Shown: piece after piece, positions 1 to 5,569 of the stretch
How the letters are laid out: every line of letters starts with the position of its first letter
How positions within the stretch are numbered: position 1 is the stretch's first letter
Origin: Hyphomonas sp.
GTDB lineage: Bacteria > Pseudomonadota > Alphaproteobacteria > Caulobacterales > Hyphomonadaceae
Direction: 5' to 3'
Assembly (NCBI GenBank): GCA_003486945.1
Contig: DNFL01000048.1
Coordinates: 1 to 5,569 of the forward strand
Length of the DNA: 5,569 bases
Notes under the pieces: generated by a model
Told to the model about the DNA's origin: nothing
Database searches by the model: none
The model's input: only the letters and a program-made list of their open reading frames with translations
Translations under genes and position numbers: made by a program

Positions 1-219
1 GCGAAGCGGGCGGTGTTCTTTGGCGAGGTCGCGCTCTCCGGCGCGGTGCGGGCGGCGCCGCGGATGGATCAGCGGATGAAGGAGGCGGCGAGGCTGGGAT
101 TCCAGCAGGCTTTCGGGCCGGAGCACAGTCCGGCAGCAGACGGCGGCTTGACGCTCACCCCGATTGCGCGGCTTATCGCGCTGGTCGACCTCCTCGCGCC
201 GGACGCAGCAAATGCTTGA
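1..219 (+). CDS. radA: RadA/Sms DNA repair protein, C-terminal end (5' truncated by window)
   Basis: This is the last 72 codons of RadA (Sms), a cytoplasmic RecA-like ATPase that helps process branched recombination intermediates. Only the Lon-protease-like C-terminal domain is visible. It carries the typical block FFGEVALSGAVR at residues 6-17 of the fragment, followed by the basic R-KEAARLGF helix and a GPE turn, which correspond to the FGEVGLxGExR and EAAxxGF blocks of known RadA proteins. The N-terminal zinc finger, Walker A and KNRFG motifs would lie upstream of the window. The frame is open from base 1, so a GTG at 13 is an internal codon and not a start. The stop TGA at 217-219 overlaps the cvpA start by 8 nt, which suggests co-transcription and translational coupling. 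The identification rests on the motif block alone but is distinctive. Confidence 0.9.
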   Translation, partial: AKRAVFFGEVALSGAVRAAPRMDQRMKEAARLGFQQAFGPEHSPAADGGLTLTPIARLIALVDLLAPDAANA

Positions 220-751
220 AAACATTTCCGCTTTTGACGCCATCGCGCTCGGCGTGATCCTCATTTCGGCGATCATGGCCTTTGCCCGAGGCTTCCTGCG
301 GGAACTGGCAACGCTGGGCGCCTTCATCGGCGCACTGGCAGCGGCCTATTACGCGCGGAAATTCTTCACCGAGCAGGTCGCAGGCCTGCTGCCGGAAGGC
401 ACCCATCCGCTGGCGCCGGACATCATTCTCGTCGTGACGGCCTTCCTGATCGTCTATGTGGTTGTCGCCTGGCTGGGGCAGAGCCTGTCCAAATCGATCA
501 TGACGAACGGCGATATCGGCCTGTTCGATCATATCGCTGGCCTCGTTTTCGGGGTGATCCGCGGCGGCATCGCGCTCGTGTTCTTCGCTGTGCTCCTGTC
601 GGTGGGACTGGAGGATGACCGGGTTCCGCCCTTCATTCAGGACAGTTTCAGCTATCCGCTGCTCGCAAAAGCGGCAGATGCCGTCACCGGTGAAGCCCGG
701 GCAGTCAGCCGGGACGCCAGCGCGACAAGTGCACCCCTGACGGGCGACTGA
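212..751 (+). CDS. cvpA: CvpA family inner-membrane protein
   Basis: A 179-residue CvpA-family membrane protein. The E. coli member is needed for colicin V production or export, and family members are often next to purF; the molecular function is not settled. Hydrophobic segments lie at about residues 8-24, 32-48, 70-89 and 108-132, giving four predicted membrane helices. Family hallmarks are the RGFLREL turn at 26-32 after helix 1 and the G-FDHIAGLVFGVIRGG block at 103-119, matching the glycine-rich FGxxRG motif. The tail from about 150 is polar, rich in Ala, Ser, Asp and Thr, and probably disordered. I chose ATG 212 over an upstream in-frame ATG at 164 because it yields the usual MLENISAFD-type N-terminus and limits the radA overlap to ATGCTTGA. 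No strong ribosome binding site is visible (only GGA at 201-203), consistent with coupling to radA translation. Confidence 0.92.
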   Translation: MLENISAFDAIALGVILISAIMAFARGFLRELATLGAFIGALAAAYYARKFFTEQVAGLLPEGTHPLAPDIILVVTAFLIVYVVVAWLGQSLSKSIMTNGDIGLFDHIAGLVFGVIRGGIALVFFAVLLSVGLEDDRVPPFIQDSFSYPLLAKAADAVTGEARAVSRDASATSAPLTGD

Positions 752-753
752 CC

Positions 754-781
754 TTGAAGCCCCGGCAGGGGCAGCTAGACT
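754..781 (+). promoter_or_regulatory. Putative sigma-70-type promoter for the esterase-family gene
   Basis: TTGAAGC at 754-760 matches six of seven positions of the Caulobacter housekeeping -35 consensus TTGACGS. After a 13-nt spacer, GCTAGACT at 774-781 matches six of eight positions of the -10 consensus GCTANAWC; the reported spacer range is 10-14 nt. Transcription would begin near 787-790 and give a leader of about 20 nt before the TTG start at 809. A small GC-rich hairpin (GCCCC, 759-763; GGGGC, 768-772) overlaps the spacer but has no T-run, so I do not call it a terminator. The consensus is recalled from the literature and the site is untested. Confidence 0.4.
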
Positions 782-798
782 CGGGGGCGTTGGAGTTC

Positions 799-805
799 GA
801 GGAAA
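799..805 (+). promoter_or_regulatory. Ribosome binding site that decides the TTG start
   Basis: GAGGAAA is the clearest Shine-Dalgarno sequence in the window. Its AGGA core (800-803) is 5 nt from the TTG at 809 but 11 nt from the next candidate start, a GTG at 815, so TTG 809 is favoured. Confidence 0.65.
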
Positions 806-808
806 GCG

Positions 809-2188
809 TTGCCTGTGCCTGTCCGCCCTGATCCGCATACACGCCGGGGGTTTCTGCTGGCATCAGCCTCGGCGCTGATGGTCAGCGCGTGTGCGACACG
901 GGTCACAAGAGACCCTGAACTGCCGGCACTGCCTGCAGGGCCGACCATCCAGAGCCTGCTGGCGGCGCAGGCCGTGCCGATCCGCAAGATTACGCCGGAT
1001 GATCCCGGCGTGCGCGCGCTGGCCGCTGGCCTTGCCAGGGCGCAGGTGGCGGGCCTCGGCGAGGCAACGCACGGCTCGCATGAAGACGCGCTGCTGAAAT
1101 CCATGCTGATCCAGGTGATGGTGGAAAAGCACGGGCTGCGCACCATCCTGGTGGAAGCCAACCGCGCCGGGGTGCAGCAGCTCAACGCCTATGCATCTGC
1201 CGCGCCGACCGGGCTGCTGGCGGTAGAGGCGGTGAAGCAGGCGCCGGTGTTCCGCATCCTGAAGACCGAAGTGATGGCCGACCTGCTGACCTGGCTGCGC
1301 GGGTGGAACGCGGTGAACGGTGACCAGCCGGTGCGGCTGGCCGGTGTCGATTGCCAGAACTCCAGCGTGGACGCGGCCGAAGCGCTGGACGCTCTAGCGA
1401 AGGTGGATTCCGGGGCGGCAGATGCGCTGGCAGGCGCGCTGGCGCCGGTGACGTCTGATGCGGCGAAAGCGCTGCGCCATGACCTGATGATCAAATCGCT
1501 GACGCATGCCGAACTGATGGCGGCGCATGCGGCCTGCCTGACGATGGAAGATGAACTCGCGCGGATCGGACTTGCGGAGGCAGCCTTCACAGCCCGCCTT
1601 GCTGGGCAAGGGTTGATCGCCTTCGAGTTCGAAACGGCCGATGGCGGGATTGCGGACGCCGGGGCGGATTACTGGAGCCGGCGGGACGGGTTCATGGCGG
1701 CGAACGCGCTGCATGTGCTGGGCGCGAAGCACGGCGTGTTCTGGGGGCACAACATGCATGTGCTTGCCGGTCGGCCGGGCGGCGATGCGGCTGGGTTTGT
1801 GCCCACCGGCGCGGTGCTGCGCGACAAGCTGGGCGGCGGCTATGCAGCGCTGACGCAGGAGTTTTCGAAGGCGAGCTTCCTGGCCTTGCCGGACAAGCCC
1901 GGTAATGGCGCGCAGGACGCGTTTGCTACCATCACCCGCACGGCGCGGCCCGGCACGATGAACGCGCTGCTGGCCTCTGCGAGCCGGGGCGCGGCCTGGT
2001 TTGATCTGGCGACGCTGCCGGAGAATGCGCTGACAGATGCATGGCGGGCGGAGTCCGTCGGGTTTGACTGGTACGGCGCGCGCGCGGCGGCAGAGCCCGC
2101 GGACACCGATATCCGCCACACACCGCCCGGCAGGATGCTGGATTTCATGGTTATCCACCCGCAGCTGACGCCTTCCAGAATGCTGTAA
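809..2188 (+). CDS. Erythromycin-esterase-family protein, predicted Tat-exported lipoprotein
   Basis: A 459-residue protein of the erythromycin esterase (EreA/EreB-like) superfamily. The best-known members hydrolyse the macrolide lactone ring in the cytoplasm, but most chromosomal members have no known substrate. The N-terminus has a twin-arginine motif TRRGFLL (11-17), a short hydrophobic stretch and a lipobox VSAC with Cys28, so Tat export and lipid anchoring are likely. A Pro/Ala-rich linker follows to about residue 57. Active-site-like blocks are GLGEATHGSHE (82-92; Glu85, His88), ILVEAN (113-118; Glu116) and FWGHNMHV (311-318; His314, His317). The 31-residue Glu85-Glu116 spacing equals the Glu43-Glu74 spacing I recall for EreB. 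WLRGWN and VRLAGVDCQ follow the family pattern. The start is TTG 809; GTG 815 is the alternative. It sits alone between cvpA (57-nt gap) and purF (109-nt gap). Family is fairly sure; macrolide hydrolysis is not implied. Confidence 0.85.
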   Translation: MPVPVRPDPHTRRGFLLASASALMVSACATRVTRDPELPALPAGPTIQSLLAAQAVPIRKITPDDPGVRALAAGLARAQVAGLGEATHGSHEDALLKSMLIQVMVEKHGLRTILVEANRAGVQQLNAYASAAPTGLLAVEAVKQAPVFRILKTEVMADLLTWLRGWNAVNGDQPVRLAGVDCQNSSVDAAEALDALAKVDSGAADALAGALAPVTSDAAKALRHDLMIKSLTHAELMAAHAACLTMEDELARIGLAEAAFTARLAGQGLIAFEFETADGGIADAGADYWSRRDGFMAANALHVLGAKHGVFWGHNMHVLAGRPGGDAAGFVPTGAVLRDKLGGGYAALTQEFSKASFLALPDKPGNGAQDAFATITRTARPGTMNALLASASRGAAWFDLATLPENALTDAWRAESVGFDWYGARAAAEPADTDIRHTPPGRMLDFMVIHPQLTPSRML

Positions 2189-2250
2189 CCAGCGCTGCAG
2201 GAAAGATGACGCTTATGACAGGAGCGGTCTTTCCCATCTGATCAAAGCGG

Positions 2251-2258
2251 CCTATATC
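2251..2258 (+). promoter_or_regulatory. Possible -10 element of a purF promoter
   Basis: CCTATATC matches seven of eight positions of the Caulobacter-type -10 consensus GCTANAWC and lies 39 nt before the purF ATG. No good -35 sits at the expected distance: TTTCCCA at 2230-2236 is a poor match, and an ATGACA at 2215-2220 is too far upstream. If real, it is a weak or activator-dependent promoter starting near 2264-2266. The remaining sequence between the esterase-family stop and this site shows no T-tailed terminator. Confidence 0.3.
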
Positions 2259-2289
2259 CCGGCTCGGCAGCGGCGCCCCAGCGAGTCGG
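2259..2289 (+). promoter_or_regulatory. Hairpin in the purF leader covering the probable ribosome binding site
   Basis: CCGGCTCG (2259-2266) can pair with CGAGTCGG (2282-2289) to form an 8-bp stem containing one G-U pair, closing a 15-nt loop. The 3' arm contains most of the only Shine-Dalgarno-like bases near the purF start (GGA, 2288-2290, 7 nt from ATG 2298), so the fold would hide them. There is no following T-run, so it is not a terminator. High GC content makes chance stems common. Confidence 0.35.
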
Positions 2290-2297
2290 AACTTCCG

Positions 2298-3749
2298 ATG
2301 GCCTATTTCGATCATGATGATGACAAACCTCGCGAAGAATGCGGGGTTTTTGGCGTTTATGGTAGCAAGGAAGCGAGCCTGCTCACAGCGCTCGGCCTGC
2401 ACGCCTTGCAGCACCGGGGACAGGAAGCCTGCGGGATCGTCACGTATGACGGCAAGCGCTTCTCTTCCGAACGCCATATGGGCCTTGTCGGCGAGTATTT
2501 CGGCGGCGACCTGCGCCAGCGCCTGCCCGGCCATGCCGCCATCGGCCATAACCGCTATTCCACGCAGGGCCGCCCCGTGGCCCGCAACATCCAGCCGATC
2601 TTCGCTGACCTTGCGCTGGGCGGCTTTGCCGTCGCGCACAACGGCAACCTGACGAATGCGCGCCAGCTGCGCCAGGAACTGGTGAGAGACGGCGCCATCT
2701 TCCAGTCGACGATGGACACGGAAGTGATCCTCCATCTCGTCGCGCGCAGCCCGAAGAAACGGTTCGTGGACCGGTTGATCGACGCGATGCACCAGATTGA
2801 AGGCGGCTATGCCCTTGTTGGCCTGACCGGCAAGAAGCTGATCGGGGCGCGCGATCCGGTGGGCCTTCGCCCGTTGGTGCTGGGACGGATCGGTCCGGCC
2901 TATGTGCTTGCCTCGGAAACCTGCGCGCTGGACATCATCGGCGCGGAGTTCGTGCGCGAGATCGAGAACGGCGAAGTCGTCATCATCTCCGAGACCGGCA
3001 TCGAGAGCTTCCGCGCCTTTGCGCCTCGCCCGCCGAGCCCGTGCGTGTTCGAATATGTCTACTTCGCGCGGCCGGACAGTTTCATCCAGGGTCGCTCCGT
3101 GTACGAAGTACGCCGCCGGATGGGCCATCAGCTCGCCGCGGAGACACCGGCAGATGCTGACGTGATCGTACCGGTGCCGGATTCCGGCGTGCCGGCTGCG
3201 CTCGGCTTTTCCGAAGCCTCCGGCATTCCGTTCCAGATGGGCATCATCCGCAACCACTATGTAGGGCGCACCTTCATCCAGCCGACACAGACCGGCCGGC
3301 AGACGGCGATCTCGAAGAAGCACAGCCCGAACCGCTCCATCCTCGAAGGCAAGCGCGTGATCCTCGTCGACGACTCCATCGTGCGCGGCAACACGTCGAA
3401 GAAGATCGTGCAGATGGTGCGCGAAGCAGGCGCGCGGGAAATCCATTTCCGCTCGGCCTCGCCGCCGATCCTCAACCCGGACTTCTATGGCATCGACATG
3501 GCCGGCAAGTCCGAGCTGTTCGCGGCGACCCATACGCATGAGGAGATGGTGAAGGAGCTGAAGGTCGAAAGCCTCGGCTTCCTCTCGGTGCCCGGCCTCT
3601 ACAAGGCGATTGGCGAGCCGCTACGCAACAATATGGTGCCGCAGTTCGCCGACCACTGCTTCACCGGCGACTATCCGACCCCGCTGGTCGACTACCAGCA
3701 GGACCAGGCCGACAAGGAGCGCCAGCTCTCGCTGCTGGACGATGTCTGA
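2298..3749 (+). CDS. purF: Amidophosphoribosyltransferase (glutamine PRPP amidotransferase)
   Basis: A 483-residue, full-length PurF. It catalyses the first committed step of de novo purine synthesis in the cytoplasm: PRPP plus glutamine gives 5-phosphoribosylamine, glutamate and pyrophosphate. The N-terminal Ntn glutaminase domain runs to about residue 240. Its nucleophile is Cys15, in EECGVFG, implying removal of a 14-residue propeptide; HRGQEACGI, GHNRYST and the AHNGNL block complete the glutamine site. The C-terminal phosphoribosyltransferase domain carries VPVPDSG and the PRPP-binding loop VDDSIVRGNTS (357-367). Compared with the Bacillus-type Fe-S enzyme, Cys249 is kept but the other three ligand positions appear lost (Asp395 in NPDFYGID, and no Cys pair before CFTGDYP). 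ATG 2298 gives the normal N-terminus. The SDR gene follows after 21 nt. Purine nucleotides usually inhibit this enzyme, but no PUR-box-like operator is evident. Confidence 0.98.
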   Translation: MAYFDHDDDKPREECGVFGVYGSKEASLLTALGLHALQHRGQEACGIVTYDGKRFSSERHMGLVGEYFGGDLRQRLPGHAAIGHNRYSTQGRPVARNIQPIFADLALGGFAVAHNGNLTNARQLRQELVRDGAIFQSTMDTEVILHLVARSPKKRFVDRLIDAMHQIEGGYALVGLTGKKLIGARDPVGLRPLVLGRIGPAYVLASETCALDIIGAEFVREIENGEVVIISETGIESFRAFAPRPPSPCVFEYVYFARPDSFIQGRSVYEVRRRMGHQLAAETPADADVIVPVPDSGVPAALGFSEASGIPFQMGIIRNHYVGRTFIQPTQTGRQTAISKKHSPNRSILEGKRVILVDDSIVRGNTSKKIVQMVREAGAREIHFRSASPPILNPDFYGIDMAGKSELFAATHTHEEMVKELKVESLGFLSVPGLYKAIGEPLRNNMVPQFADHCFTGDYPTPLVDYQQDQADKERQLSLLDDV

Positions 3750-3752
3750 TCC

Positions 3753-3770
3753 GCGCGCTACACGGCGCGC
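3753..3770 (+). promoter_or_regulatory. Perfect GCGCGC hairpin abutting the SDR start codon
   Basis: GCGCGC at 3753-3758 and GCGCGC at 3765-3770 can form a 6-bp all-GC stem with a 6-nt loop (TACACG). It fills nearly the whole purF-SDR gap and ends directly before ATG 3771. No T-run follows, so it is not a standard terminator, and no Shine-Dalgarno sequence is present in the gap. Ribosomes finishing purF would melt it, so translation of the SDR may depend on purF translation; this is inference. Confidence 0.35.
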
Positions 3771-4487
3771 ATGACAACGTTATCCCGTCTTGTACTCGTA
3801 ACCGGCGCTTCGCGCGGGATTGGCCGCGCGGTTGCGCTTGAACTGGCGCGTCAGGGCGATTTGGTGATCGCCATCGCCCGCTCGAAAGCGGCGCTGCAGA
3901 AGCTGGATGACGAGATCCGTGCGCTCGGCTCCGAGGCCCTTCTGGTGCCGATGGACCTGAAGGATACCAAGGGTATCGAGACGCTGGGCAAGGTGCTGGC
4001 GGAGAAGTTCGGGCGGCTGGACGGGTTTGTGGCCAATGCCGGACTGCTCGGCACGCTGGGGCCGCTGGAGAGCTGCGGGCCGCGCAGCTTCGAAGAAACC
4101 ATCCAGGTAAACCTCACCGCCAACGCCCACCTGATCCGCGCGCTCGGGCCGCTGCTGCACCGCGCCGAAGCGCCGCGCGCCGTGTTTGTCACTTCCGGCG
4201 TCGTGCCGCGCCCGCGGGCGTTCTGGGGACCGTATCAGGCATCCAAGGCCGGCCTCGAAGCGCTGGTGAAAGCCTGGGCGGACGAGAACGAGAAGATGGC
4301 GCTGCGGGCCAACCTGTTTGATCCCGGCGCCGTGCGCACCGGCATGCGCGCCGAAGCCATGCCGGGTGAAGACCCGATGACGCTGCCCACGCCGGAAGCA
4401 GTGGCGCGCGAACTGGTGAAACTGGTTTCGCCGGCAGAGACGCGCACCGGCGAGCGGCTTGTGTTCCGCGACCTCGTCAAAAGCTGA
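3771..4487 (+). CDS. Short-chain dehydrogenase/reductase, YciK-like
   Basis: A 238-residue classical SDR oxidoreductase, cytoplasmic, with unknown substrate. The Rossmann cofactor site is TGASRGIG (11-18). Arg15 and Arg37, the latter after beta-strand 2, suggest a preference for NADP(H). DL at 62-63 and NAG at 89-91 are the usual structural motifs. The catalytic tetrad is complete: Asn114, Ser142, Tyr155 and Lys159 (YQASK). The C-terminal stretch with PGAVRTGMRAEAMPGEDP resembles E. coli YciK, which has a similar RTxMRAxAxPxEDP run, so I place it in that subgroup from memory. It starts 21 nt after purF without a visible Shine-Dalgarno sequence and probably shares the purF transcript. To my knowledge an SDR behind purF is common in alphaproteobacteria, but a purine role has not been shown. 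The antiporter gene follows after 20 nt. Confidence 0.92.
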   Translation: MTTLSRLVLVTGASRGIGRAVALELARQGDLVIAIARSKAALQKLDDEIRALGSEALLVPMDLKDTKGIETLGKVLAEKFGRLDGFVANAGLLGTLGPLESCGPRSFEETIQVNLTANAHLIRALGPLLHRAEAPRAVFVTSGVVPRPRAFWGPYQASKAGLEALVKAWADENEKMALRANLFDPGAVRTGMRAEAMPGEDPMTLPTPEAVARELVKLVSPAETRTGERLVFRDLVKS

Positions 4488-4495
4488 TTGCGGCC

Positions 4496-4501
4496 GGGGG
4501 G
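4496..4501 (+). promoter_or_regulatory. G-run serving as ribosome binding site of the antiporter gene
   Basis: GGGGGG lies 6 nt before ATG 4508 and is the only purine-rich Shine-Dalgarno-like sequence in the 20-nt gap. GGCC at 4492-4495 and 4500-4503 could present part of it in a G-tetraloop of a small 4-bp hairpin. Confidence 0.45.
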
Positions 4502-4507
4502 CCTTCC

Positions 4508-5569
4508 ATGACGATCACGACCACCGAGATCTACCTGATCGCGATGCTGATCATCTTCACGGTGCCCTACCTCGTGTGGCGTCTCGGGAAGACGGAATAC
4601 TACGCACCGCTCGTGGTGGTGCAGATCCTCTGCGGCATCCTGCTCGGCCCCGGCGTGCTCGGCGCAGCCTATCCGGCCTATTACGAATTCGTTTTCACGC
4701 CGGATGTCATCCGTATGCTGAACGGTATCGCCACATGGGCGGTGATGATCTTCGTGTGGATTGCGGGCATCGAGCTTGACCTGAAAGCGGCCTGGAAGAA
4801 CCGCGGCGAAACCGGCACGACGGCCGGTCTGGCCCTGTTCACGCCGCTGCTGTTCGGGTGCGGCGCGGCGTTCATCCTGCTTCAGACCGGGCATGAATGG
4901 ATGGGACCGGGAGCGGCCGAATGGCAGTTCATTCTCGGCGTCGGCATGGCCTGCGCGGTGACGGCGCTGCCGATCCTGGTGTTGTTTCTCGAGAAGCTCG
5001 AAATCCTGCGCAGCCCGCTCGGCCAGCGCATCCTGCGCTATGCGAGCCTTGACGATATCGCAATCTGGGGCGTGCTCGCCGCGATCCTGCTCGACTGGGA
5101 GCGGATTGGGCGGCAGGTGGTGTTCCTCGTGCTGTTCGCGGCAATTGCCTACGCCGTCCGTAAGCTGATGGTTCGTATTCCGCCGCGCGACCGCTGGTAT
5201 GTCGGACTGATCTGGATGGCGTTTGCCGCACTCGTCTCCGACTGGGCGGGCCTGCACTATATGGTCGGCGCCTTCCTCGCCGGCGCGGTGCTCGACCGCG
5301 ACACGTTCGACGAGGCGCAGATGGACCTGTTCCGCAACCATATCCTGCTCTCGATCATGCCCGTGTTTTTCCTCTCGACAGGGCTGCGCACACAGTGGGA
5401 AGCGGGCGGTGTGGCGGTGATCGGCGCGGCGGCGCTGCTGCTGGTCGCATCCGTGGCGGGCAAGCTCGCGGGCGTGAAGATCGCCGGCATGACGCTCGGC
5501 TGGAAGAAGGGCGACGCCTATCTGATCGGCTGGCTGCTCCAGACCAAGGCGCTGATCATGATCATCTTC
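4508..5569 (+). CDS. Cation:proton antiporter, CPA2/Kef type (3' truncated by window)
   Basis: The first 354 codons of an inner-membrane monovalent cation/proton antiporter (Na_H_Exchanger family); the frame is still open at the window edge. Hydrophobic helices fill nearly the whole fragment: about 7-24, 33-53, 72-89, 104-125, 140-161, 182-195 and 203-219, with further helices after 230. Family blocks in order are GILLGPGVLG (43-52), FVWIAGIELDL (82-92, like FLFLAGLELD), VTALPILVLFLEKLEIL (151-167), SLDDIAIW (180-187), HYMVGAFLAG (250-259), MPVFFLSTGLRT and QTKALIMIIF at the end. Asp182-Asp183 matches the paired acids of the ion site in NapA-like exchangers, and Lys347 replaces the Arg of the usual NTRGLM block. 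ATG 4508 follows the SDR stop by 20 nt, so co-transcription is likely. Any C-terminal regulatory domain would lie beyond the window, so the cation and the Kef versus Nha type remain open. Confidence 0.88.
   Translation, partial: MTITTTEIYLIAMLIIFTVPYLVWRLGKTEYYAPLVVVQILCGILLGPGVLGAAYPAYYEFVFTPDVIRMLNGIATWAVMIFVWIAGIELDLKAAWKNRGETGTTAGLALFTPLLFGCGAAFILLQTGHEWMGPGAAEWQFILGVGMACAVTALPILVLFLEKLEILRSPLGQRILRYASLDDIAIWGVLAAILLDWERIGRQVVFLVLFAAIAYAVRKLMVRIPPRDRWYVGLIWMAFAALVSDWAGLHYMVGAFLAGAVLDRDTFDEAQMDLFRNHILLSIMPVFFLSTGLRTQWEAGGVAVIGAAALLLVASVAGKLAGVKIAGMTLGWKKGDAYLIGWLLQTKALIMIIF

Noticed and set aside
164..211. Upstream in-frame ATG at 164 as the cvpA start
   Set aside because: It would add 16 polar residues unlike CvpA N-termini and overlap radA by 56 nt; ATG 212 gives the standard N-terminus.
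759..772. GCCCC-GGCA-GGGGC hairpin after cvpA as a rho-independent terminator
   Set aside because: The stem is only 5 bp and is followed by AGCTAGAC, with no T-run. It overlaps a better-supported promoter spacer.
1394..2158. 254-codon open frame on the - strand inside the esterase-family gene
   Set aside because: It is a composition shadow rich in Arg and Gln with no family motif. The + strand reading has clear catalytic blocks throughout.
809..2188. Calling the gene a macrolide-resistance determinant (ere)
   Set aside because: The family is broad, this member carries an export and lipidation signal, and nothing around it suggests a resistance cassette, integron or mobile element.
2182..2200. 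GCTG/CAGC stem and CAGCGCTG palindrome at the end of the esterase-family gene as terminator or operator
   Set aside because: The stem is 4 bp, there is no T-run, and the 8-bp palindrome occurs once, so there is no basis for a regulator call.
2151..3539. 462-codon open frame on the - strand opposite purF
   Set aside because: It lies almost wholly antisense to an unmistakable purF, has no recognisable motif, and has the Arg/Asp/His/Ala-rich composition expected when high-GC codon bias is read backwards.
4235..5341. 368-codon open frame on the - strand opposite the SDR and antiporter
   Set aside because: It spans two genuine + strand genes. Its Glu/Gln/His/Arg-rich, low-hydrophobicity content is the mirror of the membrane-protein codons; no domain or start signal was seen.

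Overview
The window looks like ordinary chromosome from a high-GC alphaproteobacterium. I base this on the gene order radA-cvpA-purF-SDR, on alphaproteobacterial-type PurF features (an N-terminal propeptide but almost no Fe-S cysteines), and on promoter-like sites that resemble the Caulobacter housekeeping consensus. A Caulobacterales or Hyphomonadaceae-like lineage is my best guess, from memory of the families and not from any search. All six genes are on the + strand and are densely packed. I see no RNA gene, insertion sequence, CRISPR array, attachment site or long repeat.

Layout: (1) 1-219 is the last 72 codons of radA, a DNA recombination/repair ATPase. Its stop overlaps the start of cvpA by 8 nt. 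(2) 212-751 is cvpA, a four-helix inner-membrane protein often linked to purF. (3) 809-2188 encodes an erythromycin-esterase-family protein with a twin-arginine signal and a lipobox, so it is probably a membrane-anchored envelope lipoprotein. It starts at TTG behind a strong ribosome binding site and has a plausible promoter of its own. (4) 2298-3749 is purF, the first committed enzyme of purine synthesis, behind a 109-bp gap holding a promoter-like -10 and a hairpin that covers the probable ribosome binding site. (5) 3771-4487 is a YciK-like short-chain dehydrogenase, 21 nt after purF. (6) 4508-5569 is the first 354 codons of a CPA2/Kef-type cation:proton antiporter, cut off by the window edge.

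How they work together: radA-cvpA and purF-SDR-antiporter look like two co-transcribed blocks, with the esterase-family gene between cvpA and purF. Only purF has a clear pathway role. The SDR and antiporter look like passengers of unknown physiological role. I found no convincing undescribed multi-gene system. The parts most worth a second look are the exported esterase-family lipoprotein interrupting cvpA-purF and the purF leader structure.
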